Below are positions 1 through 12,000 of a DNA stretch of 64,000 bases, piece after piece. Positions within the stretch are counted from its first letter, which is position 1; each line of letters opens with the position of its first letter. Source of the DNA: Caecitellus pseudoparvulus (Eukaryota; Bigyra: Bicosoecida); contig CBFFRQ010000042.1 of assembly GCA_965644315.1 (NCBI GenBank), positions 248,001-312,000 on the forward strand, in the 5' to 3' direction. The notes under the pieces are model-generated. The model made no database searches. It worked only from the letters and a program-made list of their open reading frames with translations, and was not told the DNA's origin. The position numbers were made by a program, and so were the translations under genes.

Positions 1-1221
1 CGTCATACTCTGCATAAAATGTAAGAATTCTTCCCCATGATCTCGAGTTCGCAGAGGCTCAATCACAAGTGCCTTGGACTTCGGGGCAGGACTAGCTGAG
101 AAAGTATGGGGAGTCTCGGGGTAGCGATTGAGCTCGCTCCCTTCACGAAACCAGTCCAGAGAGCTGCCACGGCCGGACGCAGAGGACCCAGGCTTGATGG
201 AGTAGTCCGGGAGCTCAATGTGACGCACACCAGACCCAGGCGAAATCTTGTCTGGCCCCTGCGTTGCTGGGGCACGCAAGGGGGAAGCTGGCGAAGTAGG
301 AGGCTGCCTCGTTTGTTGCTGGCCGGCAGAGCTCGCTCCGCCTCTGTGTCGAGCTGCTTGAAGGTGTAGGACTTGGTCGCCTTCCCACCTCAGGTATGAA
401 GCTCTACGGCGTTGTGGCAGGTCTGAAGCCCCTGCCGTTGGTGTCAGCAACTGCCTATGGCGGGCACTCATCTGCGCCAGGCAGGAGCTTCCGATCACCT
501 GCGCAGGGACCAGTGCCGCAGTGCTCCTCGCTTCCTCCTCGTGAACAAGCCAAGCTCCAGAACCTTGGTCTATGGGATGCAGAGGTGGCTCAACTGATCT
601 CCCGTGTCTTTCGGATAGGGAAACGTCTTCTTTCACTGCAAACTCAGTATTGCTGAAGTGCCCAGGTGCCGGAGCGATTGCTGTGCCTCTGGGGAGCGGC
701 GTGGCCTGTGGCTCTTCCATGCGCAAGTGCGAAGCCGAGGCACGCGGTTGTGGCGCTCCATCGGCAAGAATCGGGGGTGGAGGAGGAGGTGGAGGTGGTA
801 CAGCTCTGTATGCCTGTTCTTTTCCAAGCTGCTGCCTTGAGTGGACCGGGCTCAGGCTGTGCTGTGCAGGCGAAGCGGAAGTTCCGCGGGTCACAAGTGG
901 TGATGGGCAGGCTACGAAAGCCCTCCCGCCCAACCCAAGACCACCCTTGAAGCTATCGAATGTAGGTGTGGGGTCCATGAGATTGGAAAGCACTCGCGCG
1001 TGTGGATCCTGACGCAAGCAGCCTTGGGGCAGCAAAGCGTACAGGCAGCAGCTTCCTTGCACAGGCGATGAAACGCGGGGTCTGCTATGTGCCACACACA
1101 ACTGTTCAGTGCGCAGCACGGCGTAGGAAGCAGTCTGAAAAGGACAGTAGCTTGTAGCTGGTGGGTTGACCCGGGTCTCGAGCTGCTGATGTGGCCAGTT
1201 CAGCTCATTGCTGCCCATCAT
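1..1221 (-). CDS. Partial proline-rich hypothetical protein, runs off the left edge
   Basis: An open frame of about 407 residues reads from an ATG at 1221 on the minus strand to position 1 without a stop, so the 3' end lies outside the window. It contains a run of nine prolines around 770-800 and a hydrophilic Ser/Pro/Arg-rich body. Its last 75 visible residues (about 1-230) have balanced composition, with short elements such as HIELPDYS and SSLDWFREGSELNRY that look like genuine protein. I recognise no domain. The start is the first ATG after an in-frame stop near 1240. It is head-to-head with the F1-alpha-like gene at 1443, so 1222-1442 would be a shared promoter region. Undetected introns are possible. 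The call rests only on length and composition. Confidence 0.45.
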   Translation of the reverse strand, partial: MMGSNELNWPHQQLETRVNPPATSYCPFQTASYAVLRTEQLCVAHSRPRVSSPVQGSCCLYALLPQGCLRQDPHARVLSNLMDPTPTFDSFKGGLGLGGRAFVACPSPLVTRGTSASPAQHSLSPVHSRQQLGKEQAYRAVPPPPPPPPPILADGAPQPRASASHLRMEEPQATPLPRGTAIAPAPGHFSNTEFAVKEDVSLSERHGRSVEPPLHPIDQGSGAWLVHEEEARSTAALVPAQVIGSSCLAQMSARHRQLLTPTAGASDLPQRRRASYLRWEGDQVLHLQAARHRGGASSAGQQQTRQPPTSPASPLRAPATQGPDKISPGSGVRHIELPDYSIKPGSSASGRGSSLDWFREGSELNRYPETPHTFSASPAPKSKALVIEPLRTRDHGEEFLHFMQSMT

Positions 1222-1442
1222 CGTTCCAGGCACAGAAAGTCAAGAGCAGCGCATACACTGCACTGCTGCCAGGCACGGAGCGTCTAACTCGCGGTGTACA
1301 CGGATGCGGGCACAGACGGCAACAGAGCAGCTGGAGCGCCAGCGGGTACACGCAAAACCAAGAACGATCCCACTACTCCCACAGAGTGCCTTGGGATACC
1401 TTGCCCTGTTCAAGTGAATCAGCGTGCTGCTTACACTGGAGC

Positions 1443-4080
1443 ATGGCCCTGGCACGTCGCTGGGGCGCAGCGGCCTCCATGCCGCTTCGTTCCCCGGCAA
1501 CGCAGCGCTTCCTGTCCTTGTACCGGGCGAGAGTTGTTGAATCCTCTGGAGACACTGCAACATTGGCTGGACTGAGGGGTGCTGTTGTTGGAGGTGTTGC
1601 CCGATTCGATGGCCAGGGACTCGGTGCGTCGCTGTTTTCGCGGAGGCCTGCTGCCGATTTCCGCAAGTCCGCCAGCTGTACACACAGGCGTGGTCACGGA
1701 CATTATGGAAAACGGGCACGCCAAGGTATACATGGTGCATCGGCCTGGTGTGGCTGATGCGCGGGCCAACGCTGCCCCTGCTTTGATGGCCCCGAAAATG
1801 GAGGCCTCAGACTTTCGGGGCGCCGAGCTGGATGGCACTGGCGTCAAGAAGGGTAGCAGTCGGCCCTCCTGCGATCGCGTAGGCCAAGGCCTCCCCTTGC
1901 TCCCAGTGTGGGCTGTGCCACTGGCGCAGAGGGTTGCCTCTTCTGACAAGGCCACATCAAAGCTCGTGCCGTCAGGGTTTCGCATGCTGGATGCGTTGCT
2001 GCCAGCAATTGCTGGTACATCCACGCTCGTTTCTGCGCCGACCAGAGCGGCCTTGACCGAGCATTTGATCCAACTGGTGCAGCACATCACGCACTTTTGT
2101 GGGACTGAAGCCAAGTACCCGGCTCTTGTTCACAAGCCAATTGTCATCCTTGCTTCCGTTGGAGCAACGTCCGGCCACCTCGGCAGCATTCGCGCTGCCT
2201 GCGCTGACGCAGGCGCGGCGCTCGTGGCAGCCTCGGTGGAAGATCCCTTGGGGCAACGATACCTGGCACCCTTCTCTGCGCTGGCACATGCGCAGTCGTT
2301 GGTCCGCGATGGCCATGAGGTTGTGCTGCTTCTGGATGACCTGACCGCACATGCTGATGCAGCCAGGCAAGTTGCAGGTGTTTCCTGGGCTGACATGCTC
2401 GCTGCTCCAACCTACACTGGGCAGCTTTTTGATGCTGCTGCAGTCAGCCAATGTGGCTCTGGGAGCTTGACTATTTTTGCGGGTGCGGTCGGGGTGCCGA
2501 GCGGTGGCCCTGGCGTGCCACATGGCACAGTGGAGTACGCTGGCTCGTCCTCCCAGCCAAGCCGCGCCGCAAGTAGCTCAGTTGCAGGAAGAGCTCAAGG
2601 TATCATTGCTGGTGGCAAGGGTGACCCTCGCCACATTTCTGCGGCCCAGACAAAAACACAAGCATGGCTTGATGATGCAGTGTCACGAGCACACCGCACC
2701 TACCATGTCACCGGCATGGGGCCCCAATCGGCAACTTCACCGATGCCCCTCTTGCCAGTACCAGAAGAGATCACCTCGTGGACCACTGGGCATACAGGGC
2801 AGGGTCCTGCGCTGCAAAGCTACGCAGCAGCCCTCCGCTCTTTGCTGCTGGAGGCCTCTGCACTTGGCCATGCTGCTGGACTTGCCCTTTCGTACGGCAT
2901 TGTGCCTGAAGCTGACGTCGATGCCCAGCTCGAATACCTTGCAAAGATTCGCCTGCTGTTAAATCCGTCGCCATTACTTCTCCAAGAGGCAAGGCAGTCG
3001 ACGAGCCGGGTGGCTGGTGTTCGGCTTGGCCTTCGCAGCACTGGTGTCGGCAGCGAAGGCCTTGCTGCATTCGATGACGCGCAGGCGGCGAACCTTTCAG
3101 CCGTATCTGCATCTACACAGCACTCCCCAGCACGAGTACAGAAGCAAGTGCAGGATGTCTCGCAGGCCCCCTCGGTCTCTCCTTCGCGAGCAAGTAGTTG
3201 GAGTACGTGGCTACCTTCCAAATCGCAGTCTCTGTCCTGGCAGGCCATCTTGCCCTCAATGCCCGGGAAGCGTGAGTTCTGCACGGAAGGCGGGCCAGGG
3301 GAGCCCTCTGGTTTGGAGTCTAAAATGACCCCGGAGCAACTGGCTGCCCTGAGACACGTCCGAGCGCGAAGGAAGCCAGGTGCTGCTGCAGCCAAGTCTG
3401 TGGGCGGTGGTGGCCAGGCTTCCCAACGGGAGCTGCCGCAGAATACCACTGCAGGTGACAAGTGGAGCGATGATGACATTGATGCTCTCATAGGGGTCTT
3501 GGAAGCTGGTGGCACCGATTTTCAAGATGGCCCCTCTTGTCAGACTGACGGCGACGTGCGGGGCGACGAGGAGCGCGAGCACAACTCCGACCAAGCAGCT
3601 GTGCAGGCAAGTGAAAGGCGGCTACCAGACACACACACAGCCCCAGAAGTCCATGCTCGGCTAGGTCAGAAGCTCAGCGATGTGCACACTGCCTCACCCC
3701 AACGCTTGCTGGCGGTTCTCTTTGCGCTGGTACACGGTTACGTTAGCCGAGTTCCTCCGGCCAGGCTGCTTGAATTCGAGCAAGGGCTTTTCCGTGCTTT
3801 GAGCTCCTCGCGCATGAGCGAAGTCTGCGCAATCCTCCACACCCCTGCTCCACCTGGGACAGGGTCAGTGTTGGACTACGCGTTTCGGGCCGAGCACTCT
3901 GACATGTCGACGGCCAGGCCTCTCTCAGCTGTGGCTGAGGGTGCGCCTAGTGTACATGGAAGTGCTGCGCGCAGCCATCCTGAATGGCAGGCCATGCATG
4001 CCGTATCCAGTGCGTATCTCTCACGGTTCCTCGCTGGCACTTCAAACAGTGGCTCAGAGCACTCGATCCATGGCTTGTGA
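1443..4080 (+). CDS. Divergent mitochondrial ATP synthase F1 alpha-like protein without P-loop
   Basis: Two exons, 1443-1623 and 1688-4080, flank a 64-nt intron (donor GTGCGT, acceptor ACACAG) and give 857 residues. The first 35 residues are rich in Arg, Ala and Ser with no acids, as in a mitochondrial presequence. The order of recognisable F1-alpha segments is kept: a beta-barrel-like start (GVVTDIMENGHAKVY), the SGFRMLDALLPAIAG block matching the TGIKAVDSLVPIGRG region, QRYLAPFSALAHAQSLVRDG matching the QYLAPYSG..GEYFRDNG region, LLLDDLTAHADAARQ matching the YDDLSKQAVAYRQ region, GSGSLTIFAG, and near the C-terminus VSRVPPARLLEFEQGLFRAL matching the LDKLEPSKITKFE helix. The Walker A segment that normally reads GDRQTGKT is replaced by SAPTRAAL. 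A Ser/Gln-rich insert of roughly 300 residues separates the middle and the C-terminal helix. It is probably a non-nucleotide-binding paralogue or an extremely derived alpha subunit. Confidence 0.75.
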
Positions 4081-4359
4081 CAAGGCGCTCCGTATGGTTT
4101 CGAAGCTGCCTTTGTCCTTGTAGCGCTTGCGCGACATGAGGAGCTCTGGGGCTCTGCAGCTGCGTCCTGAAGACCGCTACGGCTTGGGCGCCGAGCAGCT
4201 GCAACCATGCTGCCAAGTGGAGTGCATTCACAGAGCGTTGAACTCAAAATGCACCCTTCAAGGGGTCAGAGCGCCCACTGAAAGCGACTTCCAGTCTTCT
4301 CTTGGCAACTGGCGGCGCAACCTGCGGGCGTGTGTACGGGACGAACAGACCACAACTGC

Positions 4360-5681
4360 TTATTGCTTCCCGGGCAGCTCCCAGCGGCTTTCGCGTGTGA
4401 TCTCATTGTAGAAATACGTGTTGCCCTCCCCGTCTATCGCTTCCTTCCAGTACGCATCACCATCGGCGACAGGCGCCGCTGCTGCCGCGGCGGTGACGGC
4501 TGCTCCCTGAGCGACCTTGACACTGCCGTCACCCATGCCAGCAGTGCCTTCTACAGCCGCCTTCCAAGCTGGAATGCTCACGGGGCGGCCTTGCATCACC
4601 TGTTCAAGGAGGGTGTCATGGTAGGAGAAGACGTTGCTGAGGCCGTTGCGGAAGTCCAGCACCATCTGCTTGCCGAGGATACCGGCCGCCACAGCCTCTC
4701 CACTGTCAGGAGGGGCGACAGCGAAAAAGCGCGGGGTCGCATAGGCTGTCGTACCATTGCCCTGGCCCAAAACGGGGATAAGTTCGTGATTGTGCAGGCT
4801 TGAACCAGCCTGTGCGGTAGGCTTTGCTGCCTGGGCTGCGTCGCCGGCATTGTTGTCCGCTGAGGCGGTGTCAACCTCTTCCCCTGACGCATCCAGTTCA
4901 GAATAACGTCGAGAAGATAGCGGTGAGCCAGCGGTGCGACCTGCTGCGCCACCACCCACCACCCGCCCGATGCCAGCGCTGCCAGTCACGCCACGTACCA
5001 GCCTAACTGGAACAGTGACGCCAGCCGAGCTGGGACGAGCCAGTAAGTTGAACGGGTGGATCCGCACGTGAGTTCCACCGTTTGTAAGGATGAGTGCCGC
5101 AGCTTCACCCGCCAGAGCTCGCCAGCTGCCAACAAACATCAACCCAGTGGCACCAAAGGCTAGGCCAATCTGCCACCACGGCACAGGCATGCCGAACTCT
5201 GCTAGGTTCAGGTACATCTGCACAGCACCGTACAGTCCCGGCACCCATGCAAGTCCCGTGGCCAGACGCGTTCGATTCTGTGCGGCGCGAGGATTGGAGA
5301 TGTGCTGGTTGGCGCCCTTGGGCAAAGGCGGGCCAGGTGAGCACACACGTTCTTGCGAGTGGCATACAGCAGGAGCTCGTCCTCAGCGACCGCAGGGTGG
5401 GCAATGGTATTCACTGAGGCAATGACAGATGCTGAGTTGTTCTCGCCGAAGTAGAACTCCACCACGGACTTGCCACCTGGCTTGCCCAGCTGATCCAGCT
5501 CCTTCAGCGCACTCTCCTTGTCGGGCACCTTGTTCAGCTTCTCGTACTGCTTCACACGCTCAGCATTGAACAGTTGTTCGGCACAAGCGTGACTTCCATG
5601 AAGCTGGCGAGCTATGACCGATGGTGGCAGTCGCCACGCCCTCAGTGACGTGTGCACCTGGCGTGATGCGCGAAACGCCAT
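4360..5681 (-). CDS. Mitochondrial-type two-helix membrane protein with C-terminal WW domain
   Basis: Exons 5349-5681 and 4360-5304 are joined across a 44-nt intron, giving 425 residues. The ATG at 5681 begins an Arg/Ser/Ala-rich amphipathic leader typical of mitochondrial import; another ATG at 5747 is possible. A helical stretch with LFNAERVKQYEKLNK and ALKELDQLG precedes two hydrophobic segments, around LATGLAWVPGLYGAVQMYL and IGLAFGATGLMFVGSW, which look like a transmembrane hairpin. A low-complexity region follows, and the last 30 residues are a WW domain: first Trp in YWKEA, the aromatic YFYNEIT, second Trp in SRWELP. The topology resembles small inner-membrane assembly proteins such as TMEM223, but I cannot assign it. 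WW domains bind proline-rich ligands and are unusual in such proteins. It is convergent with the F1-alpha-like gene. Confidence 0.7.
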
Positions 5682-6075
5682 CAAAACGCCTGCTCCGGCT
5701 TGCGCGCTCACACAGGACCTGAAGGCAGGCTGCTGCCACAGCTTCATGTGTGTGTGCAAGTATCGTTGATTTCTGTGGATTTTGGTATTTGTAGTGCACA
5801 GTGTCATGTGCGGGCCTCTGGATCCGCTTTTCCTGCTGCTGCCGCACAGCCATGTTGGGGGGTCAGCTTGCGCACGTCGGCGTCAGGCCTGCTGGTGCTG
5901 ATGCTCCACTTGTGCTGGAGACGGTGCAACCTGGGACCAAATCAAAACCTTCTGAACATCACGCTCGGGCTTTGGCACTGAGTAAGCCTCCCTGGCTGGC
6001 TAGCCAGAAGGCTGGTGTTGACGGCGGGCCTCTTTGCAGCAGCTCACTGCCACAACTGGCGCTCAGCTGCCAAGC
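5682..6075. other. Divergent intergenic region
   Basis: These 394 bases lie between the start of the WW membrane protein gene (minus) and the start of the ELM2/AP2 gene (plus). I see no credible coding exon, tRNA or repeat in them. By position they hold both promoters; no TATA box or other motif stands out. Confidence 0.5.
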
Positions 6076-9000
6076 ATGACCAGCAACGCCCCCATGAGGG
6101 TGCAAGCGCCCCGTGGAGCCAAGGCTGTGGAGACTTGTGAATGGACGTCCTTGTTTCACAGGACCTTGCCCCGCATAGGGGACGACTTCCAGGTGTCAGA
6201 GCTGCCCTCGCCGGCCAAGCAGTATGAGGAAATCAAGCAAGCAAACCAAGAAGCTTCACGCAGCGATGCAGTGCCGAAGCGCATCAGTGACGCTGTCGGC
6301 CATGCATGTGTTCCGATTTGGAGTCCTTGGGGGGGGCACAGCGATGAGTACGACGACTTCCTCAGCTTGGTGCGTGCAGCAGTGAGATGGTGCAGCTGCG
6401 CCAGCCTGCGCAGGCGCTCACCTGCTCGTGCCCTGAGGCCCAAGGCGCGTGTGGCCACGCCTGGAGCCAGGTTTCGTGTGTGTTTCCCGTCTGTTTGGGG
6501 CACCCTGCCCCTGCCCCTGCCGCTCTGCAGTTCTCTAGAAGGCAAGGCCGCAGAAACAAGTCCAGGTGCACACATGAGCTGCTGCTTGCCGTGTACCGAG
6601 GTGTGGATTGCGACAGCTTTCTGGGGCTCAAAGGCATTGTGGACATTGTAAAGGCTGCCACTGTCACAAGCGCGACGGCTGAGCGGGCCGCATTCAGACA
6701 GCTGGCCCTGACTGCTGTGGATGTGCGTGAAGCCAGTGGCATCTGGGCGCTGCGCACACTGCGTGACCTTCGGCCCTGGACCCTCTTCTGCGCAGACGGT
6801 GAAGAGCATCAGAGACCTGTACTGTGAGTTCCTGGCTGAGAACCAAGCAGAGGCGGGCGGGGCAGAAGCAGAAGCTGCGAGTCCCCCTGCAAGGGCGCCA
6901 GAGCCAGAGCTGCCAGCAGGAAACGCTGGCAAAGCACTGCGGTCTGTGGCTGCTGCAGAGGCTGCGGCGGCCGAGGAAGGGGCCGCAGACATCGAAAAAA
7001 CTCTCTCTCTGGCAGAAGTCCGCCGCCTCGGAGGCCCCGATGGTGTTCTTCGAAACACTCTCACAGGCCTCTCTGGCGTGGAGGAGGTGGCGTCAGCGAG
7101 AGGCACCTCGGCGAGGGTGCCAGCCATTCCGCTGGATGAGCCAATCTCATCGGCCTTGCTAGCCCGTGTGGCCAGCATTGCACGGCTTTTCGTGCACATG
7201 GTCGTCAACGAGGCAGCCAAGGGAAGCCTGCCGCTGCATGGGTTGGAGCAGTGGTGCAAGGCTCCTCACACGTACGCCCCATTGGCAAAGCACGCCGATG
7301 GCAGCGCCACGCAGAATGCTCTCCAGCCTCCGACAGGCACGCGATGGAGGTGCACACCCCTCTCCATGCCGCCCTTGCTGCTGCACAGCCGTGAGGTGCC
7401 ATGGCACAAAGCTGAGGTGCTGCGATTCGCCGCCGCTTTCGCCAAGATGGGGAAAGACTTCGCTCTCATTGGCAGTTCCGTCGGCTCCCGCACGGTGCAG
7501 CAAACAGTTTCTTTCTACTACGGCCCGTGGCGTGCGACTCCCTTCTACAAGCGCTACGTTGAAGCCAAGCTTGCCAAAACAGAGCAACAGCTGCACGATG
7601 AGTGGCACGCGTACCGCTCGCGAGCATGGTTCCATTTCTGGCGCTTTGACGACACCGCCTTGACTGAGCAGGAACTAGCGTCGGGTGTGCTGCAGCTGGT
7701 GTCTGATGCTGATGCCAGCCGTGCCTCAACCAAGCGGGCCCACTCAGCCGGTGGAAGCACCACCGCGCTTGTGCCCAGCACCTCATCCACGAGCTCCGCC
7801 CTTGTGGATGCCAAGTTCAACATGCCGGTAATGTTGCTCACTGATCCACTCTACGTAGATGTATCTGAAGAGGGTGCAGGGGAGGTGCAGGGGCAACAGC
7901 AGCAGGAAGGCAAGCAGGCTGCCGGCGCAGGCAGTGACAATGGTGGCCCCGACACACCGCTATTGACTGCACCTGAGCCCCCAAGGACGCAGAGCTGGGA
8001 GGAAGTCGTGGGGGGGAGCCAAAGTGGCAGTGCAGTGCAAGGCAGTGAGGGTGCAAACCGAGCGTCCACATGTGAAGATGCCCCCTCAGCTGCGATAGAG
8101 CAAGCTTCGCAGTCAGATGCAGTTGGAGGCCAAGGTGGCAGAAATGCTGAGGTATGTCAGCAGCAAGCGCCAAGTGCCATTGAGGCTGGTGCTGCGTTGC
8201 CAACATCTAAAACCAGCTCACCTCCTGCAGCTGACGACTGCAAAACCCAAGCTGATGAGCCTGCTGCTTCCCCTTCTGAACTCGCTGGCAGCAGTCAAGG
8301 GCACAACGACGGAGAAGATGGCATAATGAAGGGCAGTGGTGAAGGGCGCCCCTTCCCAGGCTTCGTGGAGGACATTGTCAAGACACTGAAGGCCGTGGGC
8401 GTGCCTTGTGCTGCCGCGGGCACCGTTGAGCTTTCTCCAAAAGACAGCTCTCTGAAGCAGCCGGACGACACCCACGCCCAAGACGCTGAGCAAGAAGTGC
8501 CGCTGGGGGCTGTGCTGGTGGGCTCAGTGAGGCGCTCCACACGTCGCCGCCACAGCCGCGGAGCGAAAGGGCGGGGGAAGCCGTCCACGCGCTCAGGCCA
8601 GCGAAGGAGGTCAAAGTCCGGGATGGGAGCCCAAGGAGACTCTGGCAGTGATGATGAGCAGCCGTCTGTTTCCTTGTTGGAGACACTTGATCGCCAGCAT
8701 GCTGAAATGGCGCACGCCTCGCGCAAGCGCTTGGCAGGCGCAGTCAGCTGGACAAAAGATCGTGACATTGACAACGAGCCGTTCTGCGCACTGTGTGGTG
8801 ATGGAGGTGACTTGGTGTGCTGTGATGGGGATTGTCGTCGATCGTACCATCTCGGCTGCATAACTCGTGCCAACTTGATGATCAAGGCGGTGATTCGTGA
8901 CAACCCAAGCTTGGCGTCTGATGCATTGCTCTCCCGGCTCCTGGACATTGACAAAGACCACTGGACGTGTCTGAACTGCGTGACAAATGTGCATGACTGC

Positions 9001-12000
9001 TTCCTCTGCGGGAACCCTGGCGTGGCGGGTGTGGAAGTGTTCCGCTGCCAGCGCATGTGTGGCAAGCACTACCACTTGGAGTGCTTGGCTGCCGACCCTC
9101 GCACGCAGTGGTTCAGTCCCCCCAACACAGACCTCACGATCCAAAACGCAGGAGGACGAGGCAAGCCTTCTCCACACCCAGCCTTTTCTTGTCCCTTCCA
9201 CTTGTGCTCAGAGTGTGGCGCGCCTTTTGATGCGTTCAAGCCACGCACAACCGTGTATCGGTGTCAGGCCTGCCCCACTGCCTACCATGCGTGCTGCCTG
9301 CCAAAGGACGCCCGTTTGGACGTTAACGAAGTCGTAACATGTGCTCACAGTGCTGCCCATGCGACTAAGCGCTTCGACGCGCAGTACCACACCGGCACGA
9401 GTCTCTTCGTAGATGCTCCGCCCAAGGAATCTGCAGCGACTCCCGCCCCTGCCAAACCTTCCAAGGCAGCAGCAGCGGCAAAGGCCGCGGCAGTGGCAGC
9501 AACGGAAGTGCCCACCACTGGGGATGAGGCAGTGGATGCAGAGGCGTCTGCTGAGGCTGAGAGCGCACGAGCTGCGTCTCATGCCGACATGCTTGCAGCC
9601 TTGCGACCCAACACTGTGCCGTGGTGGTACGCAGCAACCACTCCACACAGCCCTGCAGAGTTCACGTACGAACAGGCTGCTGTCGCCGCGCTGGCAACTG
9701 CTGTCGCTCTCGTGTCTGGGGCAGGCTTTCGCTCGAATGGCTCGGCGGTTGCGGCGTCGCCAGCTGACTCTCTGGCTGCAGCAGGCCTGGCTGTGGGCGA
9801 TACAAATGCCAAGGGCACAGCCTCGGCTGCAGCTCTTCAGCTCATTGATGTTGCCGTGCGCTTGGGCGTTGCTGAGAAGCCTGGTAGCCTGCCGTTGGGC
9901 CCGTACACAGCTGGTGACAACTCTCAGGTTGACTATGGCCTCGTGTGTTGTGCAGACCGCTTGAACCCAATGCCCATGACCGTGAAAGACCGGAGCAAGG
10001 CGGAGCCACCAACGACTGTCATCACCACGGCGAATGGGCTGCGTGTTAGTCTGAGGGCACGTGATGCTGCCTTTGCGCGTAGCTTGGGCCTGCGCCACGA
10101 TGAAATCGCGGCCCTCATTGACCTGGTTGGGGAAGAGGCCATGTCGCTGCTTGGCTTGCACCTGGGCGATCAGCCTCTGCCCGCAGCCCCAAAGCAAGCC
10201 CTACGTCGAGCCACAACGGATGTGGTCCGTGCCGACGATGGCACTGACATGGGCAGTTTGCGCCAGTTTGTGGTGTCAGCGCTAGGGCTGGAAAGCAACA
10301 CGGATTTCTCGAAGGCCAAGCCTTCGTGCTTCCCCATCCTGCCCCGTTGGGCCAAGGACATCAAGAAGCTCTCCTCCCCTGTGCTGGCTGCGCTTCAGGC
10401 AGCTGCCCAGGAATGGAACACGGGCACGCGTGTGCCCATTGATTCTGGCACAGGCGGGGGTCGCTGGGCGATGGCGAAGGAGCTGTCCACCTCCTCCTTG
10501 AAATCAAAGTACACTGGCATCAAAAGAGTAAAGGCTGGGCGGGACAAGTGGTTCGCCCGCATCTCGTACGAGTGCAAGGTGCGGCACATTGGCACATACC
10601 CTGCTGAGGTAGATGCTGCCCTCGCGTGGGACGACGTGTCCTCTGCCCTGCGGGGGCACCGCGCTTACATGAACTTCCCATTGGGTGTGCAGAGCATTGA
10701 AGAGCTCAAGGCATTTGTGGGGGACACCATGCCAGTGCCAGGGGGCACGGTTGAAGAAGCGAAGCGGCTGTTCTTGCACCACCTGTCCATCCTGGCACCG
10801 GGTGTGCAGCCCGCAAGTCTGGGCATCCCCCTGCCTCCTGCGGGGCCCCTCCCGCCCCTTCTGGATGATATTGATGACAAGCACCCTGCCAAACGGCTGA
10901 AGGCGGCGGTGGCAGCCGCCAAAGCTGAGGCTGGACTGGGCCCTGAGCCTGCTCGCCCAACAGCCAAGCCTGAGACGGCACCCCAAGCAGCCTCTGGCCC
11001 TGTCGTACCTCCAGCAAGCGCGGGTGCTTCCAAGAATGATGCTGCACATATCGACGATGCGGGGGGTGTGCAAACCGGCGTTGGCCAGCAAGAAAAGCTC
11101 TCGGCCACCCCGCCTGCTTCGGAGGCAGGGTCTCGCCAATCAGCCCCGCTTTCACAAGCCGAAGGGCAAGCAGAGACAGCAGAAGGTGAAGCAGACGATG
11201 TCTTCGCGGCCCAGGGCGTGGATGCAGATGGAGTGGCGTGGACAGCGTTGTCACTGCAGGAAGTGGCGGGCGGTGCCGAGCTCACATTCGCCAAGGCTGT
11301 CTCGCCTCGCAGCATTCCTGAGCTGTACCATGTGCGGAAGCTCACAGCGTTGGCGACGCGCCGCGCTATGGTGCAGTCACTGCATGCACTGGGAGGGAGC
11401 CACTCAACTTCCATCGCTACCACTGCTCCGCGCAGGGGAGCCCAGGCAGCGTCCAGGCTGTCCTTGCTGGAGGGCGCCCGGCACCCCGCAGCAGCTCACG
11501 AGAAGCCACAACCTATTGCGCTTGGGAAGCAGTTCACCCAGGACATGCCACCCACCTTGGCTACGTGGCTCTCTGCTGTTTTGCTGTTGGGAGATGGGGG
11601 GGTTGTGGCTGGGGGGCGGGGGCACTGGCTCAAGATGGGGCCCCATGTGCAGCACTTGCACGCACTGGCTGGCGCGGCAGGGGGTGGTCTGCTCATGCCA
11701 CCTGCCCCTGGTGTTCTCGGTGACACAGACCTGTCTGTGCACAAGTACGACTTCCGTTTCTGTGTGCCGGTGACGGTGCCCCCCCTGCTAGGACTTCGAG
11801 GGGGAAAGAAACGCAAGCCAGGAGCAGGCGACAAGTCTGCCGGTGTGGATGTGGCCGCTACGGACATTGATGCAACGACATGCGTGCCCCATCCCGACTT
11901 GGTAGGCGTGTACTGCGTCGGGCAGGGGGCTGCTGAGCTAGTCGCTGCCCGTGCACAAAACCCCCGAGCTGCCTTGGCAGTGGAGGCAGGCGGGTGTTTA

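Noticed and set aside
1191-1757. 188-codon plus frame as a separate small gene
   Set aside because: Its end from 1443 is better explained as exon 1 (presequence) of the F1-alpha-like gene, spliced at 1623.
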